Below are positions 29,311 through 37,415 of a DNA stretch of 37,415 nucleotides, in pieces. Numbering within the stretch: position 1 is the stretch's first letter; every line of letters begins with the position of its first letter. Origin of the DNA: Comamonadaceae bacterium (GTDB lineage Bacteria; Pseudomonadota; Gammaproteobacteria; Burkholderiales; Burkholderiaceae_C); the NCBI GenBank assembly GCA_013823485.1, contig PNMF01000015.1:1-37415 (forward strand). The letters are read 5' to 3'. The notes beneath the pieces are model-generated. The model was not told where the DNA came from. It made no database searches and saw nothing but the letters and a program-made list of their open reading frames with translations. Made by a program: the position numbers and the translations under genes.

Positions 29311-30048
29311 TTATCCGTTGAGGCTCAGCAGCTGGCTGGCGGTCTGGTCGTTCTTCTCGCCGTTCTGGAGCATGCGCATCTGCACCTCGAACTGGCGGGC
29401 CACGGCGATCATGCCGACCATGGCTTCAATGGGATTCACGTTGGAGCCTTCGACGGCGCCGTCCTGCAGGCGGGCCACATCGCTGGCCGGCAGCGGGTCG
29501 CCGCCGGGCCCGCGGAACAGGCCGTCCTCGCCGCGCTTGAGCGGGTTGTCGGCGTCGGGCGTGACCATCTTCAGGCGGCCGACCACCTGACCCGGCTCGT
29601 TGCCCACCCGAGCGCTCACTGTGCCGTCGGCACCGATGTCGACCCGCGCGTTGGCCGGAATGGTGATGGGGCCGCCATCGCCCAGCATGGGCAGGCCGGA
29701 GGCCCCCACCAGCGTGCCTTCGGGGTTGACCTCCAGGCCGCCGGCGCGGGTGTAGGCCTCGGTGCCGTCCAGCGCCTGCACCGCGAAATACGCGTTGCCC
29801 TGGGCCGCCACGTCGAGGTTGCGGCCGGTCTGGCTGATGCTGCCCGGCAGGTCGGAATGGCCGGCCGTGGCCTCCACCGAGAACACCCGGGTGCTGGCGC
29901 CGTCGCCGCGCACCGGCACGGCGCGGAAGGTGGAGAGCTCGGCGCGGAAGCCGGGCGTGGACACGTTGGCCAGGTTGTTGGCCAGCACCTGCTGCCGGTA
30001 CTGGGCCGCGCTGGCGCCAGTCATGGCGGTGTAGATCATGCGGTCCAT
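29311..30048 (-). CDS. flgF: flagellar proximal rod protein F
   Basis: [41 protein letters not shown]...[28 protein letters not shown]. Confidence 0.96.
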   Translation of the reverse strand: MDRMIYTAMTGASAAQYRQQVLANNLANVSTPGFRAELSTFRAVPVRGDGASTRVFSVEATAGHSDLPGSISQTGRNLDVAAQGNAYFAVQALDGTEAYTRAGGLEVNPEGTLVGASGLPMLGDGGPITIPANARVDIGADGTVSARVGNEPGQVVGRLKMVTPDADNPLKRGEDGLFRGPGGDPLPASDVARLQDGAVEGSNVNPIEAMVGMIAVARQFEVQMRMLQNGEKNDQTASQLLSLNG

Positions 30049-30083
30049 GGGGACTCCTGCGGGTCAGCGTTTCAGGCCGGGCT

Positions 30084-31298
30084 TCAGCGCATGTTGAGCA
30101 GGGTGGTGAGCACCTGGTCCTGCGTCTTGATGGTCTGGGCGTTGGCCTGGTAGGCGCGCTGGGCGGTCATCATGTTGACCAGCTCGGCGGTGATGTCGAC
30201 GTTCGAATCCTCCAGCGCACCGGAGCGCAGGGCACCGAAGTTGCCGGTGCCCGGCTCGCCATGCAGTGCCTCGCCGGAGGCAAAGGTGGCCTGCCAGTTG
30301 CCGCCGCCGGTGGGCTGCAGGCCCTGGGCGTTGCGGAAGTTCACCAGCGCCACCTGGCCGGCGGCGCGGGTCTGGCCGTTGGAGTACTGGCCGGTGACGA
30401 CGCCGTTCTGGCCGATCTTCAGGCCGATGAACTGGCCCGGCTGATAACCGTCCTGGGTCAGGTTGGTGACCGCAAAGCTGGTGCCGAACTGGGTGATCTC
30501 TTCCAGGTTCAGCGTGGCGGTGAAGGGGCCGTTGGGCGAGGTCATGGCCACGGTGGCCGGGTCCGGCGTGACGGTGTTGAAGGTGCCGTCGGCGTTGAAG
30601 GTGACGTCGATGAAGGGGCTGGTGGCCGCGTCGGGCGGGGTGCCGTCGCCGCTGGTGTAGATGCGCCAGGCGTTGTTGCCGGTCTTGGTGAAGGCCATGG
30701 CCACCGGCACCTCGATGCCCTGCGCGTCGTAGCCGATCAGCGAGGTGCCGTAGGTGGACAGGGGCGGGGTGTTGGTGGCGGCGTCGTACACATCCGACCG
30801 GGCATCCAGGTTGAACTCGGCGGTGATGCCGGCGGTCTGGCGGGCCGGGATCGGGCCGCCGGTGGGCAAGGTCAGCGGGCCGGTCTCGAAGCTCAGCCGG
30901 TTGCCGGTCTCGTCGGTGGGGTAGCCCATGAGCTGGGCGCCCATGTTGGTGACGATGCCGCCGTTGCGGTCGAGCTTGAACTGGCCGGCGCGGCTGTAGG
31001 CGGTGCCGCCGTTGGGCATGGTCAGTTCGAAGAAGCCGGAGCCGTTGATGGCCACGTCCAGGTCACCACCGGTGACCGTGATGTTGCCCTGGGTGAACGA
31101 CTGGGTGACCGCCGTCATGGCCACGCCGATACCCGAATTCACGCCACCGGCGGCGTTGACCGAGCTGGCGTAGAGCTCGCCGAATTCGGCGCGCGAGGCC
31201 TTCATGCCGACCGTGTTGCCGTTGGCGATGTTGTGGCCGATGACGTCGAGGTTCTTGCTCGCGCTGTTCAGGCCGGAGAGTCCTTGCTGGAATGCCAT
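30084..31298 (-). CDS. flgE: flagellar hook protein
   Basis: MAFQQGLSGLNSASKNLDVIGHNIANGNTVGMKASRAEFGELYA...DSNVDITAELVNMMTAQRAYQANAQTIKTQDQVL. Confidence 0.97.
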   Translation of the reverse strand: MAFQQGLSGLNSASKNLDVIGHNIANGNTVGMKASRAEFGELYASSVNAAGGVNSGIGVAMTAVTQSFTQGNITVTGGDLDVAINGSGFFELTMPNGGTAYSRAGQFKLDRNGGIVTNMGAQLMGYPTDETGNRLSFETGPLTLPTGGPIPARQTAGITAEFNLDARSDVYDAATNTPPLSTYGTSLIGYDAQGIEVPVAMAFTKTGNNAWRIYTSGDGTPPDAATSPFIDVTFNADGTFNTVTPDPATVAMTSPNGPFTATLNLEEITQFGTSFAVTNLTQDGYQPGQFIGLKIGQNGVVTGQYSNGQTRAAGQVALVNFRNAQGLQPTGGGNWQATFASGEALHGEPGTGNFGALRSGALEDSNVDITAELVNMMTAQRAYQANAQTIKTQDQVLTTLLNMR

Positions 31299-31353
31299 GG
31301 TGGTGTCCTTTGCAGATGATTCGGTGGGGTGTTGCCGGGGCTGCGGGGCCCGC

Positions 31354-32019
31354 TCACATGAAGCTGCTGACCTGGTCGTAGGCCAGGCTGCGGCCGTCCT
31401 GCAGCTGCAGGCTCATGGCGCCGTTGTTCAGGCCGGTGGCGGTGACGGTCAGGCGGCTGTAGCCGGTGGCATTGACCGGCTGGCCGCCGTTGGCGGCGCG
31501 CACCTTGAAGCCGGCCACCTGGGTCGGGTCGGTGCCGCTGCCGTTCCAGTTGAAGGAATGCTGGCCGGCGGTGAGTGCGCCGAAGTCCAGCGTGTCGATG
31601 ACGCCGCCGGCCTTGTCCAGCACGTCCACCTGGACCGAGGCGGCCGGGGCATCGAGGCGGAACGCGGCCTTGCCCACGTTGCCGTCAAAGCCGAACTGGG
31701 TGCCCTCCACCAGGGCCTCGCGGCCGATCAGCGAGGTGCCCTGCAGCGACTGCATCAGGCCGAACTGGCTGGCCATGCCCTTGAGCGTCTCGTTGAGCTG
31801 CTGGATGCCGCTGACCGTGTTGATCTGCGTCATCTGCGTGGTCATCTGGGCGTTGTCCATCGGGTTCATCGGGTCCTGGTTGTTCAGCTGCGCCACGAGC
31901 AGCTTGAGGAACCGGTCCTGGGTAGCGGTCGCGTCGGTCTGCGCGGTGGCCGCCTTGGCGGTGGAACTGCCCACGGCCGAGCCGAGGTTGGTGAGGTCCA
32001 GGGGTTGGGCCAGCATCAT
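31354..32019 (-). CDS. flgD: flagellar hook capping protein
   Basis: TQDRFLKLLVAQLNNQDPMNPMDNAQMTTQMTQINTVSGIQQLNETL. Confidence 0.96.
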   Translation of the reverse strand: MMLAQPLDLTNLGSAVGSSTAKAATAQTDATATQDRFLKLLVAQLNNQDPMNPMDNAQMTTQMTQINTVSGIQQLNETLKGMASQFGLMQSLQGTSLIGREALVEGTQFGFDGNVGKAAFRLDAPAASVQVDVLDKAGGVIDTLDFGALTAGQHSFNWNGSGTDPTQVAGFKVRAANGGQPVNATGYSRLTVTATGLNNGAMSLQLQDGRSLAYDQVSSFM

Positions 32020-32030
32020 GGTGAATCTCC

Positions 32031-32435
32031 TTAAGCGCCCATCTGCAGCGTCTTGAGCAGCAGCGACTTGGCGGTGTTCATGACCTCGACGTTGTTCTGG
32101 TACGAACGCGAGGCCGAAATCATGTTGACCATCTCCTCCACCGGATTCACGTTGGAGTGGGTCACATAGCCCTCGGCATCCGCGCTGGGATGGGTCGGGT
32201 TGTGTTCGCGGCGGCCGGGCGCCTGGTTCTCGTTGATGTCGCGGACCTTCACACCGGCGTTGCCTTTGCCGCCCATGTCGACCGACTGGAACACCACCTG
32301 GCGCGCCTTGTAGGACTGACCGTCGGGGCCGGCCACCGCATCGGCGTTGGCCAGGTTGCTGGCCACCACGTTGAGGCGCTGCGACTGCGCACTGACCGCG
32401 CTGCCCGACACATTGAAGATGCTGAACATGGACAT
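32031..32435 (-). CDS. flgC: flagellar proximal rod protein C
   Basis: [46 protein letters not shown]...[35 protein letters not shown]. Confidence 0.97.
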   Translation of the reverse strand: MSMFSIFNVSGSAVSAQSQRLNVVASNLANADAVAGPDGQSYKARQVVFQSVDMGGKGNAGVKVRDINENQAPGRREHNPTHPSADAEGYVTHSNVNPVEEMVNMISASRSYQNNVEVMNTAKSLLLKTLQMGA

Positions 32436-32446
32436 GGGGTGCTCCC

Positions 32447-32848
32447 TTACTGGCCGGTGATGGCGCTGAGCATGGTCTTCACATGCCCGTTGATGAAGCG
32501 CAGCGTGGACTCGTAGCGGATGCTGTTGTCGACGAAGGCGGCGCGTTCACGGTCCAGGTCGACGGTGTTGCCGTCCTGGCTGGGCTGGGTCTGGACCGAA
32601 TAGCCCATCTTCGGATCCCGCGGGTCGGTGCCGCCGCTGCGCAGGTGGCGGGCATCGGTCAGGGCCACGTCGCCGCGCGCCGGCGCGCCGGACACGTTGC
32701 GCAGCGCCTGGGCAAAGTCGAAATCGCGCGCCACATAACCCGGGGTGTCGGCATTGGCGATGTTGCTGGCCAGCACCTGCTGGCGCTGCGAGCGCAGGAC
32801 CAGCGCATTCGCATGGAAGTCCAGGCGGGCGGTCATCTGTTCAAGCAT
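32447..32848 (-). CDS. flgB: flagellar proximal rod protein B
   Basis: [56 protein letters not shown] Shine-Dalgarno just upstream. Confidence 0.95.
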   Translation of the reverse strand: MLEQMTARLDFHANALVLRSQRQQVLASNIANADTPGYVARDFDFAQALRNVSGAPARGDVALTDARHLRSGGTDPRDPKMGYSVQTQPSQDGNTVDLDRERAAFVDNSIRYESTLRFINGHVKTMLSAITGQ

Positions 32849-32850
32849 GG

Positions 32851-32912
32851 TCACCTCGAAACGGTGGGTGGATGACCCGCCCGGCGCACGCACGGACGGG
32901 GGTTCGAGGTGA
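32851..32912 (-). promoter_or_regulatory. candidate RBS-sequestering leader of flgB
   Basis: Perfect 10-bp inverted repeat TCACCTCGAA (32851-32860) / TTCGAGGTGA (32903-32912); on the minus strand one arm contains the flgB SD. Confidence 0.5.
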
Positions 32913-32945
32913 TTGTGGGAATTCTTGAGGGTGGCCAATCCCCCG

Positions 32946-32971
32946 AACAAAGGGGGTGTTGCCCCCTTGTT
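32946..32971 (-). terminator. stem-loop between unknown ORF and flgB, possible terminator
   Basis: AACAA(A)GGGGG-TGTTG-CCCCCTTGTT hairpin with one bulge; minus strand reads GGGGG...CCCCCTTTGTT. Confidence 0.5.
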
Positions 32972-32987
32972 TCCGTCCTTCAACCGG

Positions 32988-34013
32988 TCAGAGCCGGACC
33001 TCCTGCGCCATGCGCGCCAGGTGGGTGCGCTCCTGCGCCGTGACGGCCGGGCAGCGCCCCAGGATGTCGGGCAGCACCCGCATCAGATCGGTCACCGCAT
33101 GCCGCAAGGCCAGGGCATCGGGCTGCTGGCCGAGCCAGCCGTAGGCAGTGAAGACTTCGAGCCGGGTGATGGTGGCCAGCAGGCGCAGCAGCAGGTCCAG
33201 ATCGGCCGCAGACGGGGTGTCGGCCGTCGGGCGGAGCAGCGTGGCACGCACCGACTGCAGCCAGACCGCCATGGGGCCGGGCTCCAGCGGGCACAAGCCC
33301 TCCTGCAGCAGGCAGACCTGCACCGCCAGCCGGGCAGACCAGTCCGGCATCGGGGGCACCCGGTCCGGGTGGACCAGCCGCCGCAGGGTGGCCATCGCGC
33401 AGGACCGCTCGCCGGTCAGACCGAACGCCTCGATGCTGGATGGCGATTCGGTCAGGAAAAAACACAGCTGCGTTGCGCCGGTGCGGTACAGGTGGTCGTG
33501 CCAGAGACCGACCACCTCCTGCGGCAGGGGCTGGGCCATGTCGCTGCCATGGTCGTCCAGCAGCCCTTTCAGCCCGTTGCGGTGCAGCCGGGCCATGGTG
33601 GCCCGGTGGTCGGCCTTGTCCCTGGCGCGCTCGGCCAGCAGCCGTTCCTGCTGCTCCGCCCACCGCCGTTCCTTGCGGACGGACGGGGTCACCTTGTTCG
33701 GATGTGATGACTTCCTCCGCCGGGGTGATGTTTCATCACGCACCGAATCCGGTTGTCGGGGTGACGGGAACGGCGTCGGCGCATCCCAGGGGGGCGACAG
33801 GGTCGGCGAAGTGCGGGCCACCGGCAACAGCGGCAGGGTCTGGTGCGACCGGGCCCCGGGCTCGGGCAGCTTCAACAGCGGCAGCGCCCGCGTCTTGCGC
33901 AGGCTGCCCTGGTTCGGGGGCAGGGACGGGAGGGGGGAAGTCGTCGGGGTCGAGGGAAGGGAATGGGGAGTCACGGGCCACCGGAGAGTTGGACATGCCC
34001 GGATCGGGCACAC
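32988..34013 (-). CDS. hypothetical protein, no family recognised; N-terminal start uncertain
   Basis: 341 aa ORF with strong GC3 bias and plausible composition (RKERRWAEQQERLLAERARDKADHRATMARLHRNGLKGLLDDHGSDM...); Pro/Ser-rich N-terminus. Confidence 0.65.
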   Translation of the reverse strand: MCPIRACPTLRWPVTPHSLPSTPTTSPLPSLPPNQGSLRKTRALPLLKLPEPGARSHQTLPLLPVARTSPTLSPPWDAPTPFPSPRQPDSVRDETSPRRRKSSHPNKVTPSVRKERRWAEQQERLLAERARDKADHRATMARLHRNGLKGLLDDHGSDMAQPLPQEVVGLWHDHLYRTGATQLCFFLTESPSSIEAFGLTGERSCAMATLRRLVHPDRVPPMPDWSARLAVQVCLLQEGLCPLEPGPMAVWLQSVRATLLRPTADTPSAADLDLLLRLLATITRLEVFTAYGWLGQQPDALALRHAVTDLMRVLPDILGRCPAVTAQERTHLARMAQEVRL

Positions 34014-34141
34014 CGGTCAGTCACCGGAGGGCGGCCTGCGGCATCTCGCAACCCTCACCTTTTGCCCGCTTCAAGAATTGGGCGTGATTTGCCCTCCTTT
34101 TTGCCGCTTCACCCCGGCCGGCCGGCTCCTACAGTGGTGGC

Positions 34142-34873
34142 ATGAAAACCTGTCTGCCCCTCGTCCGTGCCGCCGCAGCCGCCGCGCTGTGCCTGGCGCC
34201 CCTCTGGCCGGCCCAGGCCACCACCGCCCCGGCGGAGGGCGGCCTGGAGCAGATGGCCCACGATTACCTGCAGCCCGCCCTGGCCCAGGCCATCGGCAGC
34301 GAAGCCGGCGTGGCCCTGCGCCCCGAGGTGGTCATGGGGCGCCTGGACAGCCGGCTGCGACTGGCCCCGTGCGCCGCCATCGAACCCTACCTGCCGCCCG
34401 GCACCCGCCTCTGGGGCCGCAGCAAGGTGGGCCTGCGCTGCGTGGACGGCGTGACCCGCTGGAATGTGTTCGTGCCGGTCACGGTCAAGGCCTGGGGGCC
34501 GGCCTGGGTGGTCAAGGCCACGGTCCCGGCCGGCGAAACCCTCACGGCCGAGCATGCCGAGCAGGCGGAGGTCGACTGGGCGGCCCACCCGTCGCCGGTG
34601 CTGGCCGCCAGCCAGCGCTGGATCGGACACCAGACGGCCTATGCCCTGCAGCCGGGCCAGCCGCTGCGCGAAAACATGGTTCGGGCGCCCCAGGCTTTTG
34701 AAGCCGGGGCCCAGGTCAAGGTCAGCAGCGGCGGCGCCGGCTTCTCGATTTCGGTCGTCGGCCAGGCGGTGGCGGCCGGCCGGGTGGGTGAGCCCGCCCG
34801 GGTGCGGCTGCCCAACGGCCGGGTGGTCACCGGTACCGTCCGTGCCGACCAGACGGTCGAATTGACCCTCTGA
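34142..34873 (+). CDS. flgA: flagellar P-ring chaperone
   Basis: Signal peptide; DSRLRLAPCAAIEPYLPPGTRLWGRSKVGLRCV; C-terminal SAF-like region GFSISVVGQAVAAGRVGEPARVRLPNGRVVTGTV. Confidence 0.95.
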   Translation: MKTCLPLVRAAAAAALCLAPLWPAQATTAPAEGGLEQMAHDYLQPALAQAIGSEAGVALRPEVVMGRLDSRLRLAPCAAIEPYLPPGTRLWGRSKVGLRCVDGVTRWNVFVPVTVKAWGPAWVVKATVPAGETLTAEHAEQAEVDWAAHPSPVLAASQRWIGHQTAYALQPGQPLRENMVRAPQAFEAGAQVKVSSGGAGFSISVVGQAVAAGRVGEPARVRLPNGRVVTGTVRADQTVELTL

Positions 34874-34891
34874 GCGTTGCAACAAAAAACC

Positions 34892-34918
34892 TCAAGTTCC
34901 CGATCGGATGGACGATAG
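34892..34918 (+). promoter_or_regulatory. sigma28 (FliA)-type promoter for flgMN
   Basis: TCAAGTTC-N11-GACGATAG, close to TAAAGTTT-N11-GCCGATAA; 41 nt upstream of the flgM ATG. Confidence 0.75.
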
Positions 34919-34959
34919 TTCCTGCACAGAGCCCCTCAACAGGGGGTGTGGAGCGTGAC

Positions 34960-35295
34960 ATGAAGATCGAATCAACCCCGGATTCCTATATTGGCTCGGT
35001 GGCTGGCGGCCCGAACAAGGCCGCCCCCACCACCGCTGGCGAAGCCGCCGCTGCAGGTGCGGCGTCGTCGGCGTCGGCTGCCAAGCCGCAGGCGGGCGTG
35101 CAGGTCACGCTCTCCAGCGCCACCCAGTCGCTGACCGCCAGCGGCTCGGGCAACAGCGACGTGTTCAACGCCGAAAAGGTCGAGGCCATGAAAGCGGCCA
35201 TTGCCAACGGTTCGTTCCAGGTGAACGCCGAGGCCATCGCCGACAAGATGCTGGCCAACGCGGCCGAAATGCTCAACGGCGCCCGCGGCGCCTGA
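34960..35295 (+). CDS. flgM: anti-sigma28 factor
   Basis: KIESTPDSYIG...VTLSSATQSL...FNAEKVEAMKAAIANGSFQVNAEAIADKMLANAAEML. Confidence 0.95.
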   Translation: MKIESTPDSYIGSVAGGPNKAAPTTAGEAAAAGAASSASAAKPQAGVQVTLSSATQSLTASGSGNSDVFNAEKVEAMKAAIANGSFQVNAEAIADKMLANAAEMLNGARGA

Positions 35296-35303
35296 CCTCA
35301 GGA

Positions 35304-35672
35304 GTGATGCCCATGCCCGCCGTTGCCCTCTCCCATCCCTGGATCCTGCAACTGCAGGGCGCACTGGACGCGCTGGAGAAGGCCCTGCTGGCCGGCGAGG
35401 CCATGGCGGTCGAAGCTGCAAGCGCCCAGGTGCAGACCATCCTGAAGAACGCGCCGCGCACCGCCGAATTCCAGGCCGAAGGCAGCACCCTGGCCAAAGA
35501 CCTGCCGGCCGCCGCCCAGCGCTTTGCCCAGCTGCGCCAGGCGGTGCTGCGCGCCCAGGCCCAGAGCCAGCGCGCGGTGGCCAGCCTGATCCCCCAGACC
35601 GCAGCGGCACCGGTGTACGGCCGCTCCGGCCAGGGCAGCGCGCGCGCCAGCCGGGGTTACCTCAGCGCCTGA
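35304..35672 (+). CDS. flgN: flagellar export chaperone FlgN-like
   Basis: Position directly after flgM; LEKALLAGEAMAVEAASAQVQTILKNAP, helical FlgN-like; C-terminal GYLSA. Confidence 0.8.
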   Translation: MMPMPAVALSHPWILQLQGALDALEKALLAGEAMAVEAASAQVQTILKNAPRTAEFQAEGSTLAKDLPAAAQRFAQLRQAVLRAQAQSQRAVASLIPQTAAAPVYGRSGQGSARASRGYLSA

Positions 35673-35692
35673 CCCGGGCGGGTTCCCCCATG

Positions 35693-35722
35693 AAAAAAAG
35701 CGACCTGCGGGTCGCTTTTTTT
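35693..35722. terminator. bidirectional Rho-independent terminator between flgN and fliA
   Basis: AAAAAAAGCGACC-TGCG-GGTCGCTTTTTTT perfect stem, A/T tracts on both sides. Confidence 0.9.
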
Positions 35723-35783
35723 TGTGGTCTCCGGATCGCGGAAACCGGCCGGGCAGCCGGGCAGCCGCCCGGTCGCCCGGCGT

Positions 35784-36500
35784 TCAATGCTCGCGCAGCT
35801 TGGCGCGCAGCCGTGCGATCGACTGGCTGTGCAGCTGGCAGATGCGCGATTCGGTCACGCCCAGCACGGCGGCGATTTCCTTGAGGTTCATGTCGTGCTC
35901 GTAGTACATCGACATGATCTGCTGCTCGCGCTCGGGCAGCACCTTGATGGCGGCCACCAGGGCCATGCGCATGCGCTGGTCCTGCAGCACGGCCGAGGGG
36001 TCGACCTCGGTCTCGCCCATGTGGCGGTCGAGGAAGCTGTCGTCGTCGTCCGAGCCGCCGCTGATGTCTTCCAGGTACACCAGCTGGGTGCCGCGCACCT
36101 TGGCCAGCAGGCTCTGGTAGTCGGCCAGGCTCATGCCCATTTCCTGGGCGATCTCGCTTTCCATGGGCGAGCGGTGCAGCTTCTGCTGCAGCCGGTTGAC
36201 CGCCTGTTCGATGTCCTTCTGGCTCTTGCGCGAGCCGCGCGACATCCAGTCGCCGTCGCGCAGTTCGTCCAGCATGGCGCCCCGGATGCGCTGGCTGGCA
36301 AAGGTTTCGAACTGCACGCCCTGCGAGGGCTCGAAGCGGGCGATGGCTTCGGTCAGTCCGATCATGCCGACCTGGATCAGGTCGTCGAGCTCCACGCTGG
36401 GCGGCAGCTTGGCGATCATGTGGTGGGCCAGCCGCCGCACCAGCGGGGTGTATTGGCGCAGCTGGGCGTCGCGGTTGAGCGTGCCTTTGGCGGTGTACAT
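35784..36500 (-). CDS. fliA: RNA polymerase sigma factor for flagellar operon (sigma28)
   Basis: YTPLVRRLAHHMIAKLPPSVELDDLIQVGMIGLTEAIARFEPSQGVQFETFASQRIRGAMLDELRDGDW...LKEIAAVLGVTESRICQLHSQSIARLRAKL. Confidence 0.97.
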   Translation of the reverse strand: MYTAKGTLNRDAQLRQYTPLVRRLAHHMIAKLPPSVELDDLIQVGMIGLTEAIARFEPSQGVQFETFASQRIRGAMLDELRDGDWMSRGSRKSQKDIEQAVNRLQQKLHRSPMESEIAQEMGMSLADYQSLLAKVRGTQLVYLEDISGGSDDDDSFLDRHMGETEVDPSAVLQDQRMRMALVAAIKVLPEREQQIMSMYYEHDMNLKEIAAVLGVTESRICQLHSQSIARLRAKLREH

Positions 36501-36502
36501 CG

Positions 36503-37294
36503 TCAGCTCCAGAGAAAACGGCCGGACGGGCGCCCATCGGCGCGGCCCCCGGTCAGGGCATTCGGGACGGTGGCAGCCTGCGCCGCCTGGGCCACCACCG
36601 GGATGCGGGTGTGCCAGGAGTCGGCAGGCCAGACCGGCCATTCGGTATCGAGGTGGCGGCGGGCGCAGTCGATCACCGTGCGGGTGGTGTGGGCTGCGCT
36701 GTCGCCCGGCATGTCGAGGTGCAGCGGGCAGAGCACCGGTTGCAGGCCGGCGAACTGCAGCAGCTTGGCGGCGGCATAGGTGTCCAGCCCGTTCTGCGCC
36801 GGGCCGATCACCGGGACCAGCGCATGGGCGCCGGTGTCGCACAGCAGTTCACCGAGGGCGGCAGCCGGTGCGAACAGCAGCACCACCACATCGGCGGCAA
36901 ACGGGGCCAGCAGCCGCGAGACGGCGGCGCGCGGCCCGGCGGCGCGGGCGGTGTCGAGCAGGCGCTCCAGGCCCAGGGCGGCCGGCATGACCAGCCAGTC
37001 GGCGTCGTCCAGCGGGCGTTCCAGCTGGACCACCGAAGGGTCGACCAGCGCACGCAGCAGCCCCAGGGGCAGTTCACGGGCCTGGCCGGCGGCATGCACC
37101 GAGGCCTGTTCGGTGGCGGTGGCATCCAGCACGGCGACCGCGTGGCCGGCCGCGCTCAGGCGGGCCGCCACCTCACACAGCCAGTCGTACGACTGGGCCG
37201 GGCGGGCGCTGCTGGCCAGCGGCACCAGCAGGGCGCTGCCGCAGAGGGCCGAACCCTCCAGTCCGGCGGCCTGGTGGGCGCCGGGCTCAAACAC
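36503..37294 (-). CDS. flhG: FlhG/MinD-like flagellar number regulator, degenerate (no visible Walker A)
   Basis: Located between the probable flhF end and fliA; N-terminal HQAAGL resembles the FlhG DQAxxLR motif; GTG start overlaps upstream stop. Confidence 0.6.
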   Translation of the reverse strand: MFEPGAHQAAGLEGSALCGSALLVPLASSARPAQSYDWLCEVAARLSAAGHAVAVLDATATEQASVHAAGQARELPLGLLRALVDPSVVQLERPLDDADWLVMPAALGLERLLDTARAAGPRAAVSRLLAPFAADVVVLLFAPAAALGELLCDTGAHALVPVIGPAQNGLDTYAAAKLLQFAGLQPVLCPLHLDMPGDSAAHTTRTVIDCARRHLDTEWPVWPADSWHTRIPVVAQAAQAATVPNALTGGRADGRPSGRFLWS

Positions 37295-37415
37295 GGGCGC
37301 CCCCGAGGTGGATGCCGGCGCTGTTGGCCTGGGCGAAGTAGTAACCGAGGTCGTCGGCCACCGGGTCGTGGGCGGCCTTGGTCTGGGCGCCCATGGAGAG
37401 GCGGACCAGGGCGGC
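37287..37415 (-). CDS. flhF: probable flagellar GTPase FlhF, C-terminal fragment, truncated by window end
   Basis: Minus-strand translation AALVRLSMGAQTKAAHDPVADDLGYYFAQANSAGIHLGGARV*; assignment rests mainly on position upstream of flhG-fliA. Confidence 0.5.
   Translation of the reverse strand, partial: AALVRLSMGAQTKAAHDPVADDLGYYFAQANSAGIHLGGARV

Noticed and set aside
34064-34110. sigma28 or sigma54 promoter upstream of flgA
   Set aside because: No acceptable GCCGATAA-like -10 at the right spacing and no GG-N10-GC element; only the shared TCAAGAATT motif was kept
33148-34701. 517-aa plus-strand ORF spanning the unknown gene and flgA
   Set aside because: Runs antisense to the unknown ORF and out of frame through flgA, which has a clear family match in another frame
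1-37415. CRISPR arrays, rRNA, tRNA, insertion sequences or prophage genes
   Set aside because: None recognised on reading; no regularly spaced repeats, transposase or integrase ORFs seen

Overview
GC-rich bacterial chromosomal window, most likely betaproteobacterial (Burkholderiales-like, judged from gene content and order only). From left to right it contains: the 3' end of ilvA; a divergent CobT-like gene; a minus-strand group (DnaQ-like exonuclease, cNMP/CBS/DUF294 protein, short gspC); a plus-strand type II secretion operon gspG-H-I-J-K-L-M-N-D-E; an intrinsic terminator; an AT-richer, dyad-rich region leading into a Tat-signal multicopper oxidase (MCO) and a SCO1/SenC-like copper chaperone; then gspF, a 5'-nucleotidase and an SbmA/YddA-type ABC transporter. 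queC follows on the minus strand, then a minus-strand flagellar operon flgB-C-D-E-F-G-H-I-J-K-L with an HDOD gene coupled to its end. An unrecognised minus-strand ORF lies between flgB and flgA. The window closes with flgA and flgM-flgN (plus strand) facing flhF-flhG-fliA (minus strand) across a bidirectional terminator. The most interesting points are: (1) the MCO-SCO pair and its structured leader splitting gspE from gspF; (2) a perfect 10-bp inverted repeat that would pair with the flgB Shine-Dalgarno sequence; (3) an FlhG-like protein that keeps the N-terminal activator-like motif but has no visible Walker A motif; (4) the unknown ORF between flgA and flgB; (5) a CobT-like protein whose two expected catalytic glutamates appear to be replaced. 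No CRISPR array, rRNA, tRNA or mobile element was recognised.
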